Origin: Auanema rhodensis
Lineage: Eukaryota; Nematoda; Chromadorea; Rhabditida; Rhabditidae
Direction of reading: 5' to 3'
Length of the DNA: 64,000 nt
NCBI GenBank assembly: GCA_964057225.1
Contig: OZ059894.1
Span: 16,150,476 to 16,214,475 of the forward strand
Notes under the pieces: model-generated
Databases searched by the model: none
What the model was told of the DNA's origin: nothing
The model's input: the letters and a program-made list of their open reading frames with translations, nothing else
In this document: positions 13,374 to 26,744 of the stretch, piece by piece
Layout of the letters: every line of letters starts with the position of its first letter
How positions within the stretch are numbered: the stretch's first letter is position 1
Translations under genes and position numbers: made by a program

Positions 13374-16300
13374 ATGGAATCCGGTGAAGGTAACGTCGTG
13401 GTTCTGGAAGAATCAGATAGACTAAATCGTAAATAACTTAAAATAAATCCTTTTGTAAGCGCAAACGTTTCAGCTGACCGAACAGAGTTAGAACTTCAGC
13501 CTTTAAATAGTCACCAAGTTTACAAATAGATTGTTGCTAATAATTTAATTTTAAACTCCAGGAAAGTGGGCCACCTGATATAGCAGGCGAAGCAAATGCG
13601 AGTATTGTGGATAGGTAACGTTTTAAAGTTTCCAACAATATGCTAATATGAAAGCTTGATTACAATTATTAAGAAAAACTAATTTGAATGGGCATATTTA
13701 TTGAAAAAGAAACATATAACACCAATTACAGATGTAAATATCAGTTTAAGAGAGCTGTCGATGAATGTTATAAACTTTTTGGAATAGTTGATGACCCTAC
13801 GATAAATACGTTTGTTTTTTTAATCGAAATTTAGCTCTAAGCATCATTCAGGCTACGAATCCAGCGTCGAGAGCAATGCCAAGATGGTAATGCTCTAGTT
13901 TTAATTATTTTCATTATCGTTATGTTAAGCTGGACATGAGAATTATAGAAGCAGGAGAAAACATGCTCTTAAAATACTTCTGAATTATTTAATACGTTTT
14001 ATTGAAGCATGTATATATTTAATACAAAGGTATTTACAATATAGTATTAACATATTCTGGATCACTTTTTCAGAGGAAAATGTACCAAACCAAGTCGAAC
14101 GCCTCCAAGAATAGAAAGCTGCATAGATATAACCGAAACGATTAATATAAATGTAATTAACACTGAATCAGAAGAAGCGGCTAATCAAATTGAAGATGAA
14201 GAAGAAGATGATGGTGAAGATAGAGGTAAATTATGAAACTTTAATTTAAGTTATCAATTATTTGTAGAAGCCGATCTTCAAGTATCAAGATTGGATGAAA
14301 TGAATGATATGTTCACTATACCAGAATCTGATATACATGTGGAGACGGATACAAGATCTCGATACAGGAATGAAATTTTAACGGTATTCTTTTTTTTTTT
14401 GTTTTGATGTTCGGATTTTTATTCCAGGAAGCCGCGAGAGGTGTGCAAAGCACAATAAATCCTTATATGACACGAGGCTCTGGGTTGTTACCACTTGGTT
14501 TTTCTTCTACGTTTGAATCTCTTTTTTATGTACCTGAAACCACTTGTAGGTATGTCTATATATATATATATAGCTTTTCCTAGTTTCATTAAATATTTAG
14601 GCCATTTTTTACATATTATACGATTCTATCTTTAATACTTACGTTTACACTTAGTATTTGTTATTTTGAAACAATCCCTATTTCTATCCCAAAGAAAATT
14701 CAGGTAGCATATTTTCTGTATTTATCTAAAACTTTCATTATATTTAAAGAAAACTGTAACTTTCAATGATCAATATAACAGTACAGCAACTTCATATACA
14801 CACGGAAATATATATTATGGAGTTAGATCGGTGATAATGCTCATTCAACAGGTTTTTAATTTTATAATTATTATTAAAGGCTGCATTTATCCGGATGGGC
14901 GCAAAGTTTAGTCCATGTATGAGAAGTACCAAAATGCTGACTGATGCTCGAAATAAGGACATTGACGAAGAAAGAAAATCTGGTTGTTGTATTTTAAACG
15001 ACAAGAAACATTGCTTTCAATCTATTTCAGCGGATTGCTATGTTTGTTTGATTTTTGAATTCTTTCTTTATAACATTTCGCAATGTTACAGAAAGAACTA
15101 AATACATGGAAGAAATATTCAAATCGTAGTGGCCCTGTTTGTGGCAAAGATCCAGAGTAAATTGTTTTCAATCACGACTAAAACATTGTTTTGTTTTTTA
15201 GGTATTGTAAACGGCCAGAAAAGGAAGACTGGTCTGCAGATATTACTGAGTGGCCATCTTGTGAACAGAGTAAGAATCGTAGCACAGTTGAAGATCATAT
15301 GAAATGTGTAGTATGTATGAAGACACATTTTGATAAATTATCTAATAATTTAGTTAACTGCAAGACCATGTTGTGTTGATACCCTAGGACAATGTAAACT
15401 ATTAACCAAGGACCTATGTGAATTTGCACAAGGTACTTTTCACAAAGATAAATTTTTGTGTAGTGAGGTTTCAAACATTTTAAATTTTTGAATTGAATTT
15501 AGTATTTAGGTCAATTGCCTAGATGATATTTGTGGACCCTACAGAAGTTTACAGTTTCTAAGATTGGTGATATCTTTGTTTATACCTGCAGGGTATTTTT
15601 TTATATTTTACAATATCTTGATGAAAATTCTTAATTAAGGCTCTTGCATCTAATATCCATCTTATTTTATCTAATAGTTTTCGTTAGAAAAATCGAATAT
15701 CTGCTTGGTGGGCGTTTAATGATTATTTTCTTGGTTGCCGGTGTTACTGGAAATCTACTATCCGCTACGCTATCACCATATACTGTAAAATCAATGTTAT
15801 ATTTTTATTTTTTAGTTCAATTTTATCGATTACAGGTTGAAACAGGACCATCCGGAGGACTTTCTGGTACTGTTGGTTATGCTTTCGTAGATATAATTTC
15901 TAATAGGTATATTAAACATTAAGCTATTGTAATTTTTTTTATGTACAGAAAAAGCAATAGTAAATGGATTTCTCATTTTCTCGGTCATGTTTTTTTCGGC
16001 TTTGCTCTTCCTTTTCTTTTGGGACTGACTCCATTTGTAGATAATATGGCTCACATTGGTGGATTAATTCAAGGATTTTTCGTTTCTCTTGGTAACTTTG
16101 TTGTAGATATAAGTTAATATTTTTAAAACTCTTCAGTAGTATATCCATATAGTTTCGAAAATGAAGATGAAAATGAAAATAATAGAAAACGAAAGAGAGC
16201 TAAGGTAATTACTATTCATAAAGAAATTCTAATCATTTATCTTTAGTTGTTTATTGCTGTTGGGATATTTTTTTCTGTTCTCATTTTTTCTGTGACCTTG

Positions 16301-16414
16301 TATTTGTTCTATGGTGGTTTTGAATTTGATTTAGGAGGATTATCTTGTTTAGAAATGCCACTCTATACTTGTCCAGGGATTGGCTTTGCTGATCTAAACC
16401 GGGCAATTGCCTAA
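13374..16414 (+). CDS. iRhom-type inactive rhomboid homologue
   Basis: iRhoms are ER/Golgi rhomboid-fold proteins that guide trafficking of client membrane proteins. The start ATG lies about 5 nt after a TTTTATAG acceptor, typical of trans-splicing. Order: a cytosolic N-terminus with acidic tracts; a segment around 14430-14540 matching the pre-TM1 region (INPYMTRGSGLLPLGF); TM1; a cysteine-rich loop (SGCCILNDKKHCF, SADCY, PVCGKDPEYC, EWPSCEQ), which is the iRhom homology domain; then the rhomboid core. The core has RLMIIFLVAGVTGNLLSA, the active-site region ETGPSGGLSG (GPSG at 15844-15855) and the TM6-like MAHIGGLIQG (about 16046-16075). A last TM precedes the end at DLNRAIA. The proline in GPxG is the iRhom hallmark thought to prevent catalysis, although here Ser and His are both present. 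It lies 564 bp downstream of lipin on the same strand. Confidence 0.85.
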
Positions 16415-18329
16415 AATGTTATGTAGAATAATTGAATACTATAGCCTTTGTTTCAATATCATATTATACACTTTTTTAATTTTTGCTCAAACTACTTATC
16501 ATCTGTGATCATCCTAGTTTTCACTTACACTACTGATCTGCCACATGAATCTTTTCATATTATCAAAGCTTTCATATACTTTATTTTCATAAAAATTCTC
16601 ATAATTTTCCTATTTTCGTATTTTTATTATTTTATTCTATATACTTACGATCTACCAGCAATAACTAAATTCTTCATTACCTGAGTATTATACAATCTTT
16701 TTCATTTACTTCTGAATATTTTATAAACCTGGTTGTTTTATTTTATCTACTTGTTATTGTTTGTTTAAACTCCGTACATTATCTATCATACGTTTCAATT
16801 TTTCCGTCAGAATTATTTTTTTATTTTTGAATATCATCTTTCAATTTTGCTCATAACGTTCATATATCGTTTGTAATATTAGGTTGTTAACTTGTTCCGT
16901 TCCTCCCGGTGTGTGCTAGGAAAATGTAAAAAATAAGGAAAGTGCAAAAATTTATTAATTATTACTTCCTGTTCTTTCGCTATTCGCTATTCTCCAAAAA
17001 TTTCAACCTATAATGATTTGAAGTTTGCACTCTTCCAGCTGATCTATTGATCAAAGCAGATGATAATCTGTTGGAGCAATATCTGAAGAGTATGAGATGC
17101 TTCCAAACATTTCAGCCCAGCTCCAGAAGCGTTTGTTGAGCTCTTGCACAACAGTGTTCGAGGGTTTTGTCATGCAACAACGCTATGCTCCTATTTCTGA
17201 ACCCATCTTTATCTTCCATGGCAGCATGAAGATTTCTATGTTGATCAGAATAGTGTTTTCCTTTTATGGCTCTTTCATTCTTAACAAATCTCGATCTATT
17301 GCTCTTAGTCGAGTTATATAGGGAAAAATTAGAAAATTTATGAATTTTTCCTATTCTTTTAACCGTTTCACAACATTAGCTTTGCTGACTATCAGTTGGG
17401 TTCCAATTGGGGGTGGAGTTGCTCCAGAAACTTCAACTTGAACTTTTCGGTTTTTTCCAATCCTTACAAGTGCTAAAAGCTGGATATGTATACATCTTTT
17501 ATTTTTCGAAAGACTTCTTTAACAGAAATTACTATTTTAGAATGATAAAAGGGAAAGTGGTTCGCAATGATTTTCATTTAAAATTTTGTCTTTTATTAAT
17601 TTTATTTAAATATATTTTCATCTATTTCTTTTAAATTTTTTTTTCAATTTTGTTTGTGAAATTATCATAAAAATACAAAGAATTAAGGGAGCTACAAAAC
17701 AAGTTAAAATAAAAGTTTTTGAATAACCAAGTCTTCTTTCGAAACGTGAACTTTAACGTGGTTTTTGTCAAAAACGTGAACTTTACTATATCAAATACTT
17801 GAATTATATGAACTTTTATATAATGTCAGATGTCTTTGAACAAAAATTATTGAAATAGTAATAAAATATTATAAAAACATTCATTAAAATAATCAGAAAT
17901 ATTATAAGTTCTATAATAATTTGTTGCAAAATTTCAATAATTAAAATCATGGCGTTGACCTGAATTTTAAAACAAATATTGGAAAGAAACGTAAAAAGAA
18001 AGACAATAATGATAGTAATGATTCAGTCTAAGAATATAAAGCAAAAAGGAAGAATTAATCGGTGAGAATCGAATGCGTAGTAAGTAGTAGATCACAGTCA
18101 ATAACAGGAAATATTCCTTCTTAAAGCTCAACTTGTGCAATTATTTCAATTGGATGATAACTATTCAAATAATATAATGATAATCTTAAATTAAAGTAGA
18201 AAAATGAAACAAATTTCTGATGATGTATAATGTACAATTAAATAGAAATCAACAGCTCTACAGGGACATTTATGTATATTGCTAGACTTAGAAAGCTTTT
18301 CAACGATGTTTTAGTTGTTTTAAAAAACT
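16415..18329. other. Intergenic region with a transposon relic, otherwise AT-rich
   Basis: Apart from the mariner relic, no coding sequence was found between iRhom and the BRICHOS-like gene. A short direct repeat containing AACGTGAACTTTA occurs twice near 17740-17785. Confidence 0.5.
17030..17450 (-). mobile_element. Degenerate mariner-type transposase relic
   Basis: Translated on the minus strand in more than one frame, this stretch gives pieces that follow the order of a mariner transposase. VVKRLKRIGKIHK (about 17339-17380) resembles the helix before the catalytic domain. LLHDKTLEHCCARAQQTLLE resembles the HDNARPH segment. SYSSDIAPTDYHLL (about 17056-17097) resembles the YSPDLAPSDYHLF segment carrying the last catalytic Asp. 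Stops and frameshifts interrupt it, the middle of the domain is missing, and terminal inverted repeats were not located, so it is a dead fragment. The assignment rests on motif resemblance by eye. Confidence 0.6.
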
Positions 18330-21300
18330 TTATCCAGCAGACATCCAAACTCCAGGATCTAAACGCATTTGTTGTTGTTGTTGTTGCTGTAGTTGCTGTT
18401 GTTGCTGTTGCTGTTGAGGTTGTTGTACAGCTACATCTGGAGTATAACCAGTATGTCTTCCACTAGTATCTATAGATGGCAAAGCCATGCCAGCAACACC
18501 CTGAAGATGTATAAGATTATTTGATTTCTCTGCTAAGTTAAGCAATACTTGTGGAACCTGAGCTGAGTTTTGTTGAGCGACTTGTGGAATATATCCAGCT
18601 GGAGGATTAATTCTATTTTGATCTGGATATGGTGGACGTCCGTTTTCACCGACAGCGATACTGTAGGAGCTAGAGATGACAGGGTTAGATGGATTACTGT
18701 AGCCATTATTGTTGGAAGAATATCCATTAGATCCATACTGATTATTAGAAGATGAATATGGTGGTGTATTAGTAACGGGAGCTACATCAGGTACATATCC
18801 ACTTCGTTGTTCTCTGAAAGTGAATATTAAATTGAAAACAAAAGTAAACTCATCAGCATTGTTTAAGTTTTAAAAGTAAAACTTACGTTCTAGTGTTTTG
18901 ATTGTTGCTGAATGATGGGTTAGCCCCAAATCCAGACATTGGATATGTAGTTTGTTGTTGGTTATTATTCATATTTCCTTGTTGTAAATCAATCATACCA
19001 TTATTATTATTATTATTATTATTATTAGTTCCATATCCATTAGGGTAACTTCTGAAATTATTTATCAATTTAGTTTTTTCTTTAAAAAATTTAATTACTA
19101 CCTCATTTGTTGTCCATTCATTTGATTTTGCATCATTTGCTGTTGCGAATTCATTTGTTGGCTATTCATATTCTGAAAATTAAAGAAAAAAATTATTTAC
19201 AAGTTTTAAAAATTACATCCTGTGATCCTGTATTATAGGTATTCATTCCATTATTTCCATTTACACCTTGTAGATTGACTACTTCAGCTACGTTATTGCT
19301 GAAATTATTAAACATTAACTGGGACATAACTTCGATGAACTCACTAAGCTCCTTGGTTCATGTTATTAGGTTGTCCGTAAGCTTGATTAGGATTCGTTAA
19401 GCTATAACACAATCATAAATGAAAAGTTTTATAATTGTATTCTTACCCATAAGCAGCTGCTCTCATTCTATCTACAGTGCCTGAAACACTGTTCATGACT
19501 CCACTAGCAACAGCTCGGCTAGCATTTGCGATTTGTTCTAAATAAATCAAAATTATTATTATGTTTTATTTAATTAATATTGCAAAAGTCTATAATAATA
19601 AATACTTACGAGGAACAGCCAATGGGATCCATTTTGGATCAACATTAGGACCTCCATATGAAGTAGTGATATGATTTCTATTACGATAATATTGTTCAAA
19701 ATCTCGCTGATTCTTAACAAGTTTAATATTTTTTTCAAAAATAATATGATAATTCGTACTTGTTCAATAGAATGTGATTGAGAGAAGGATCTCCACTCAG
19801 GTACAAACAGGTAGAAACAGTTACGTCGCAGAATATTCAAATAATTTTCATCTCGAACTTGATCTTTCTCAATTCCATAATCAGGTAAACAGAAATCATG
19901 ACAATCAGTACATTTTCTGTCTATAATAAATAATAATTAATAATATTATTATTATTATAAAAGTATATACTTTGCTGATTAGTTGATATATAATCAAGCT
20001 GAATCCATCTAACTCCTTCACACTCAGGAACAGGAGGATCCATTTGTGGTGGCGTAAGAAGAGGAGAAGAAATCCATGTCCATTGTTCACCCCATCCTTG
20101 ACTCTGTTCAGATCTCTACAATTCGATTTATAAGGTAATTTACTTGAATGTTAAACTATCCACCTTCTTTCCTGCACCTGCAGCTTTTCTCATATCTAAT
20201 TCGCTTTGAAGATTTGAACGATCAAGTGGTAGCACAAAGCAAGCAATGTTCTTTCCATTGTTCTTCAAAGATTCATCAATGACCACAACACGATTCTAAA
20301 ACATTATTATAAGAAAGGAAATCAATTTGTGAATTCGAAAAGCAAATGCTTAACAGATACTTGAATTTTAAAAAAATGAAAAAAACTGTTACGAGTAACA
20401 TACCGCCTTGAAATCATAATAGTTTATGTAATTTCCTTTAAATGGTGGAGCTCCTTGCATTTGCATACGAACTTGTTTTCCATCTGCTGCCATGACAATC
20501 TTACTCGGAATAGCTTGACCAGATCTTTGCATCTCTGGTGGAAGCCATGATAGAGTTAAATTCTGAATAAATTTCAAAAATAGTAATAAATAGTAATCTA
20601 TATCTATCTAATACCTTAGGAGGTATAAGTACTTGCGTTAATACTATAGCTATCATTGCTCCAATAATAACAATAATTAATAAAAATAGAATGCAGAAAG
20701 CGTTAATTGGTCTTGCACACCTATAATGATATTTGAATTGTTAAATCAAATTATTTGATTGCTCTTAACCATGCTCTGCAGTCTTGAAGGCGATTTGGCT
20801 TCGTTTTGCCTGGTAGATCAGAGGAGGATTCTAATATATGAGCCATCGATGGAGTCTAAATGGTTTTTCAATAATTCCATTTTTAAATGTCTCCTTCATT
20901 CACAAATATATTTTATGTTTTTAACTATATTACATATAGTTAATTAAAATATATTATTGAATGAAAATGAAAATGGAGAAGATGATACCTTTGATGGTGG
21001 TCGAGAATATTGAATGCTTCCAGCTGGTGGAACACCTGATGGATCAGCAAACACAGGCAATGATCCCTTGCCCTAGAATATGTAGATTTGATTTATTCAG
21101 TTCGACATTAAATTTTCAAGAAAAAATTAAACATTTTAAGAATAGATAGAATTAAAAGGAAAGAAGAAGGAAAGATTTTGTTTTTGAGAACTTAAAATCT
21201 ATTTATATACTGTTTTTCTTATTTTTTTCATTTCTAGATTTTTCTATCATTCTAATTTTATATTGGAAACAAAAGTTTTACAAAGAATCTATTGTACAAC

Positions 21301-21734
21301 ACAAACCTTTGCTTAAATCTTTCTTTCCAGGTTCAATTGTCTGCCCTTAATCTCAAACCCCCACCCTTTTCATAACTGTCTCTCCCTCTCTATCTCACCC
21401 TCTCTATACTTATTCAGTTCTTTCTCTTTCTCTAATAATAGTATGTACATTGATGCATATTCTTCACGATCTCTCAATTAACACAGTCTCTATAAGTCAA
21501 GACAAATAAACAATATAGTCATTGACTACCCTCTAACCTACTCACCTTCCTACCTGCTCTCTCTTTCTTTGTATCTCTCTTTTTCTCTCATATCTATTCA
21601 TTTCTCATATTCCTCACGTGCCAGCTGTCTCTGATACCTGTAACAGCTTCTCCATTTACGGACAACTACAGATAATTTTATCAACTCTTAATCTCCACAC
21701 TAGTGACTCGTTTAATCACTTCCAGCGTCTCTCC

Positions 21735-21789
<55 letters not shown>

Positions 21790-23848
21790 GGCTCTTTCCT
21801 GATGCTTCTTCTTTCTTTTTATATTTCTATGATAGTTTTAATACCTCTGTTCTACTGATTTAATGATTGATTTATATTATAATTAGTCAATTTCACATTG
21901 TCAATCAGGAAATCCTACCTGGTAATATCCTTCTACCGTAATCCCTAACTGAGATGAGGTCCGACTACTTGGCTGTTGAATTGTTGATATCATTGAACCA
22001 GATAAAGCCTTAATAATAAACATATTGAATGAGAAAAGCTTCAAAAAGTTTCATAAAAAACAAACCTGATTCTTGAATGGAGCATGTACTTTCGGATAAC
22101 AATTCACTTTAAGATTATTCAAATTTTCGTCTGATTCTACCAGATTCGTCCAGCTGGCACGGCGTCTACCGAGACCTATAATTATAATTAATATAGAATT
22201 AGAATAGTATAAATTAAAAGGAATATAGAAATAGATACATGTAGATTATTGGTTAAATAGAAAAATGTTCCAACCTGATGAATCAGAATATTGACTAAAA
22301 GTGTCAATATCAGTTACAGTTGCACTACCACTACGATATGCTGGTGGCGGTCCTAAATAAGAAAATAATTTTAAAAATATTATTTTTCTTGAAAGTTTAA
22401 CACTTATATGTACAACACAGATAGATAGAAGATAGATCAATGAAGGTAAGAAGGGGAATAGACAAGTAAAATCAGGAAAATCTTACTTTCTTCTAGAGAA
22501 GTCGTTGACTTGTTAAACTGTTTGTCGTATTGATGATGATGTTGAGATACAGGAATCATGTACATGACGATTCGTTTATGGTTTTTTTCAAATTCAAATT
22601 AGTCAAATTGGTATATCGTTTGTAATCCTCAATCTATCATTCTATTGAATGACAAACTCGGAGGATTTGAGTTGAAAAAAAGGCAAAAACGTTCAAATGA
22701 GGAAGCAGGTTCAACGACTACACACACAAAATTCGGAATAGTATAGTTGGTGGATTCGTCAAGCTCACGAAATGTATATAGCAACTGCTGTGCCTGATTG
22801 ACTAGTATCAGAGGTATTAGCCAATTCAGAGAGAGGGAGAAATAAGAAGTGCTAGAATGGAAATCAAGAGTGAGGGAATACAGATTTAAAGAGAAAGAGA
22901 GAGAGAGAGAAGAGAAGAGAACAAGCAATAGATAGATAGGGGAAAGGGCAGTTAGCGGATAGAAGGTGATGGGGATTAACTAGGCTGACCAATAGCTAAC
23001 TACAGATCTGTTGGGATCACGGCTCTCTCTTCTATTCTCTCTTAGCTTAACCATGAAGGACCTCGACCGATGATGATTAGCCTGTTTCTATGGAGACATT
23101 GATAGATTTGGCACCTTTCCAATCAGTATCTCTATTCCCTTTCACCCCCTTTTGTAGATAACATGTACCAAATATGCGTTTAAATATCTGATAGATATGC
23201 AACACAAGCCTTTCCCTATGTGACACCAGAAATAACGGGACCAAATGCTCCCAGTAGGTTGCAGAGAGTTTTCGGACACCGATAGCTAGTGTAGGCACAA
23301 AGGATCGGATATGCTTCTGACTTTGGTCAAACAGGCTGGATAACACCTTCGACGACTTTCTAGTTCTGAAGAAAAAGTAAAGTTGCTCATCCGTGAGTTG
23401 TACAACTTTCGCCCGGCTTGTTCTAAGTTTGATTACAAATGTCAATTGAAAAATCGCATAAACAAGAGAGTTTTGTAATTATTTTCAAAAATTTTTGTAA
23501 TACTATACTAATTGTATGAATATATTTAAAATATTCAAATATCTATATATTTTTAATATTAGTATATCAAAGCTAAAATCCTCTTTCAAAAACGTAAATT
23601 TGAATTCTTAACGCTTAGGAGTTACAGAGTATTCGGTCAGTTGACCTCAAAGGTGCTTTCATTGAAAGGTTATTATATTACATTTGTAGAGAAGAGAGAT
23701 ACAACAAGAATGACCAAATGAAACAATTCCCCTTCGTCAAATAGAAATTTTTAATTAAATGTCTTCAAATTTGAAGATGATGTTGCAACATACCATGAAT
23801 TGCTTTAGGCGCATGGTCCAAAGCTGGAAATCGAGCCTGTCGCGACAT
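18330..23848 (-). CDS. Type II membrane protein with BRICHOS-like domain and Asn/Gln-rich tail
   Basis: First exon 23848-23794 (MSRQARFPALDHAPKAIHG) joins at phase 1 to 22352-22275 (PPPAYRSGSATVTDIDTF), then to exons near 22178-22078, 22008-21919 and 21074-20989 (FADPSGVPPAGSIQYSRPPS), to a cytosolic exon near 20857-20768, and to a single TM exon (about 20728-20620, FCILFLLIIVIIGAMIAIV). The lumenal part includes NYINYYDFKA and NIACFVLPLDRSNLQ, resembling the BRICHOS core and its conserved Cys, and later Cys residues (KCTDCHDFC, RRNCFYLFVPEW). The C-terminal third is low-complexity: poly-Asn (about 18980-19030, encoded by ATT repeats on the + strand) and poly-Gln (about 18370-18425), ending VWMSAG. 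BRICHOS domains act as intramolecular chaperones for aggregation-prone segments; that role is inferred from the family. Several middle exon borders are approximate. Confidence 0.7.
21739..21787. repeat. (CT)n microsatellite
   Basis: An uninterrupted CT dinucleotide run in an intron of the BRICHOS-like gene. Confidence 0.95.
22487..22565 (-). CDS. Alternative first exon of the BRICHOS-like gene
   Basis: This 79-nt exon opens with ATG and encodes MYMIPVSQHHHQYDKQ followed by a Ser/Thr/Glu-rich end. It finishes at a GTAAG donor in phase 1, the same phase as the distal first exon at 23848-23794, so either can join the exon at 22352 in frame. This suggests two promoters giving different cytosolic N-termini. 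It could also be a chance ORF, but exact phase agreement plus a strong donor argue for use. Confidence 0.55.
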
Positions 23849-26277
23849 CGATTACCCTTTGATTTTTGGCTGAAATGAGAATAAATTAAATTTAAAAAAT
23901 TAAATCATTAAAATTAGAGTTATTAAAGAGAAACAAGAATATGAGAAGAAAATTTATAAATAATATTATAATAAGTTTGAATTAAATATTTTCATAACTG
24001 GTCTGTAATAGGTCCAGATTTTGATGATGACGATTTGTGGACAATGGTAATGATGTAGATGATGATATAGAAAGTAGATTATATTTATCATAAAATATGA
24101 TTTCAAGTTATTTTCTGTTTCAATGATTCGATAAAACTATAAGTAATGGTAAGAAGAAATGAGATGCTCTCATGAAACTAGATTGGTCACGACATCAGAT
24201 GAAACATGGTTTGATGAAGATGGTACTCAATTCTCTCTTTTCTTTTCCCTTTTTTGCTATGTTAATAATATTTTTCTTCTCAACCTCCTTTACTTTTCTC
24301 TCCCTCTCACTCATATTCCTTCTACTAACACTCTTTGAGCAAAAGAAAAATCACTATATGTTCAATAGTCATCTTTGCTTTTCAAATTTTGCAAAGTGGA
24401 CATGTCTGCGCATTGTCCAACTTATGCTTGACTTGGCGACTCAACACCAGCCCAACATCTAAAATTTCAAAAAGATAGACTTGAAACATATAGATTATAA
24501 CATCAATAACATCTTCAATATTTGAGCTTTTCATGAAAATTCTGAGAAAAAAGAAGAACCATACAATTTAATATATTAATAGTTTTAAAATATTGTATAA
24601 AATATTCTTCATTTCAAATGAAAAATGAAATAAATAATATAAATTGAATATTTACATCTAGATATGTACTCATTTAGTCAGAGTATTTACGATAATCCCT
24701 TAATAGTGGAACGGCTAGCTAGCGGATTGTCCGAATGATCATTTCTCTTATTAGACTTGTGTATCAAAATAAAATAAAGAATTTTAAGGAATCCAATACA
24801 GTTCATGGAAAATCTCCCCAATCTATGAAATGAATGATACGTGATCATGTATAATCTTGAAAATTTCAGAAAAAAAAGATGAATAAAACAGTAAATATTA
24901 TCTTTAAAAAAGAAGAAAATGTCTCAAATTTGTTTTAAAAAAAAATTTAAATTACAGTTCATACTGTAATTAGAAGACAGTTAATTTATTAAACTAAAAT
25001 CTAAAAAAACAAGAATTACAAAAATATTGTAAAGACAATTTGAATAGGATTTCAATTAGTATAGAGGGAGCTTCAGTTGACCGATGTATATCTGAGGGTC
25101 TGTGTGTAGTAGTAGTAGTCAATTTCTGACCATAACGTTCATCTACCTCCCATAGCATATGCAAATATTTGAAGGAGCTTGGGCTCCCGCCCTTAGCTCA
25201 GACGCCACCAAGCTAGCGCAGTCAGCCAGTCAGTTAACTTATACCATGAGAGGAAAAGAAAGAGAAAAGGGATGCGTTTTACGTAAAACCTCAAGATAGA
25301 GACTGAAAGGGATAAGAAAAGGCAATAGATGTAGAACGGTTAAATAATCGGAGGGAACGGAAGGAGCTATAGTCGAAGAGATGCTTAGCTATGACAGGCT
25401 GCTATAAGAAAAATTGAAAATACAGAAGATGAAAGAGTACGAACAACAGAGCTAACTGAAGACTTGAAAAGGAATGTGTACATGAGAGATAGCAGATGCT
25501 TAAACGATTCAATAAATTAAATAATCGCAACGGAACCACAAAATCTTCAGAAATTACGAGATGATTAGCCTGAAAATAAATATTTATTATTCAATATAAA
25601 TATATAACATGATACATGAAATATGAAATATGCAAAATACTATGTCAAATATATTCTTGCTAATGCATATGTTATAAAATATATTTTGAAGAAAAAATAT
25701 AAAAATATTATAAACTTATAACTATGATACGAAGTGTGAGAAGTTCACGTCAGCTCCACGTGAAATATTTTGAATTACTTGAAAACATTGCTCATTTCAT
25801 TCTTAGCGGATAAAAAAATTGGTTGTGTTTCTTATTCTTACTATAATTTGTACTTTTTATTTTACTATATTACATATTACATATTATAAATTTTTTTTTT
25901 CATTTTATATTTTTTTTCTAAAATCAAACTACAAACATATTTAATAACTATAATTATATATAATTTTTAATATTTTATTTTATAAAAAATATAATTATTA
26001 TGATATTATATTATTTTGACATAACATTTCTTATGTGTTAATAATGAAATACATCATATTCAACTTCAAACATTACCATCAAAATTATAAATTAAAAAAT
26101 TAAACTAAAATAATGACTATATATAAATAATAATTTCATCATGTACTCCATACAAATTATATTTTTTTTTGTTATAGAAATATTTTTTTATTAAATAACA
26201 ACACATGCCAATTTATATTTTATTTTTCGTTTTATTGATAATTTAAAAAATGAAATTCAATTTTATCTGAAAAAAAT
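23849..26277. other. Intergenic, AT-rich, no gene seen
   Basis: No exon chain is supported. A less AT-rich patch at 25080-25400, near the 5' side of the BRICHOS-like gene, could be promoter sequence. The stretch 25850-26270 is almost pure A/T. Confidence 0.4.
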
Positions 26278-26744
26278 CTAATGATTCTCAATACTGATCT
26301 TGATCATCATGATGTCTTGAAAATTAGTAAGCAACCATAGCACATGTTGGCTAAAGATTCGATTGTGTCTACGTGCTATTCTGCTCATTTTTTCGGGCAC
26401 AGCCCTCGTTATTGCCTTGAAAACAGACTGAGGACTAAAATTTGTAAAACAAAAATATATAGTTAAGAAATGAAAATTAGTTGATGTTAAAATTGTCTAT
26501 TCAATTACGAAGAGTTTCCGTTTTAGAATGGTGTTTCTATATTTACTTTGAGCGTTGCTTTATCATTGTCAGCGAAGCGTTCTGAAGTTACCAAACTAAT
26601 TTCTTCTTTTTCATCTTCTTCAATTCTTCTTATATTATACATATAGCTAATGTCTTCAAACGCCATCTGAAGAATCGGAATATTATTGTTAAGATGAGAA
26701 TACATTCTATTTGCATACGATAAGAAGGAATCATCATCATCCAC
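26278..26744 (-). CDS. Small orphan gene, two exons (5' end uncertain)
   Basis: Not recognised. The upstream exon (at or below 26744, down to 26547) encodes an acidic stretch with SYANRMYSHLNNNIPILQM and IRRIEEDEKEEISL. A GTAAAT donor after ...ATLK joins in phase 0 to an exon at 26427-26278 with a CCTCAG acceptor, encoding SVFKAITRAVPEKMSRIARR and ending ISIENH before TAG. The intron is 119 nt. The second exon is basic and could form amphipathic helices. The first in-frame ATG is at 26705, but the frame stays open a little further upstream, where an acceptor-like AAG could bring in an earlier exon. There is no signal peptide in the visible part. The match of frame and splice sites is the only evidence that it is a gene. 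Confidence 0.45.

Noticed and set aside
22629-22928. 99-codon minus-strand frame rich in Ser/Leu/Phe
   Set aside because: Driven by the GA/CT-rich DNA between the two BRICHOS first exons; low complexity and no motif.
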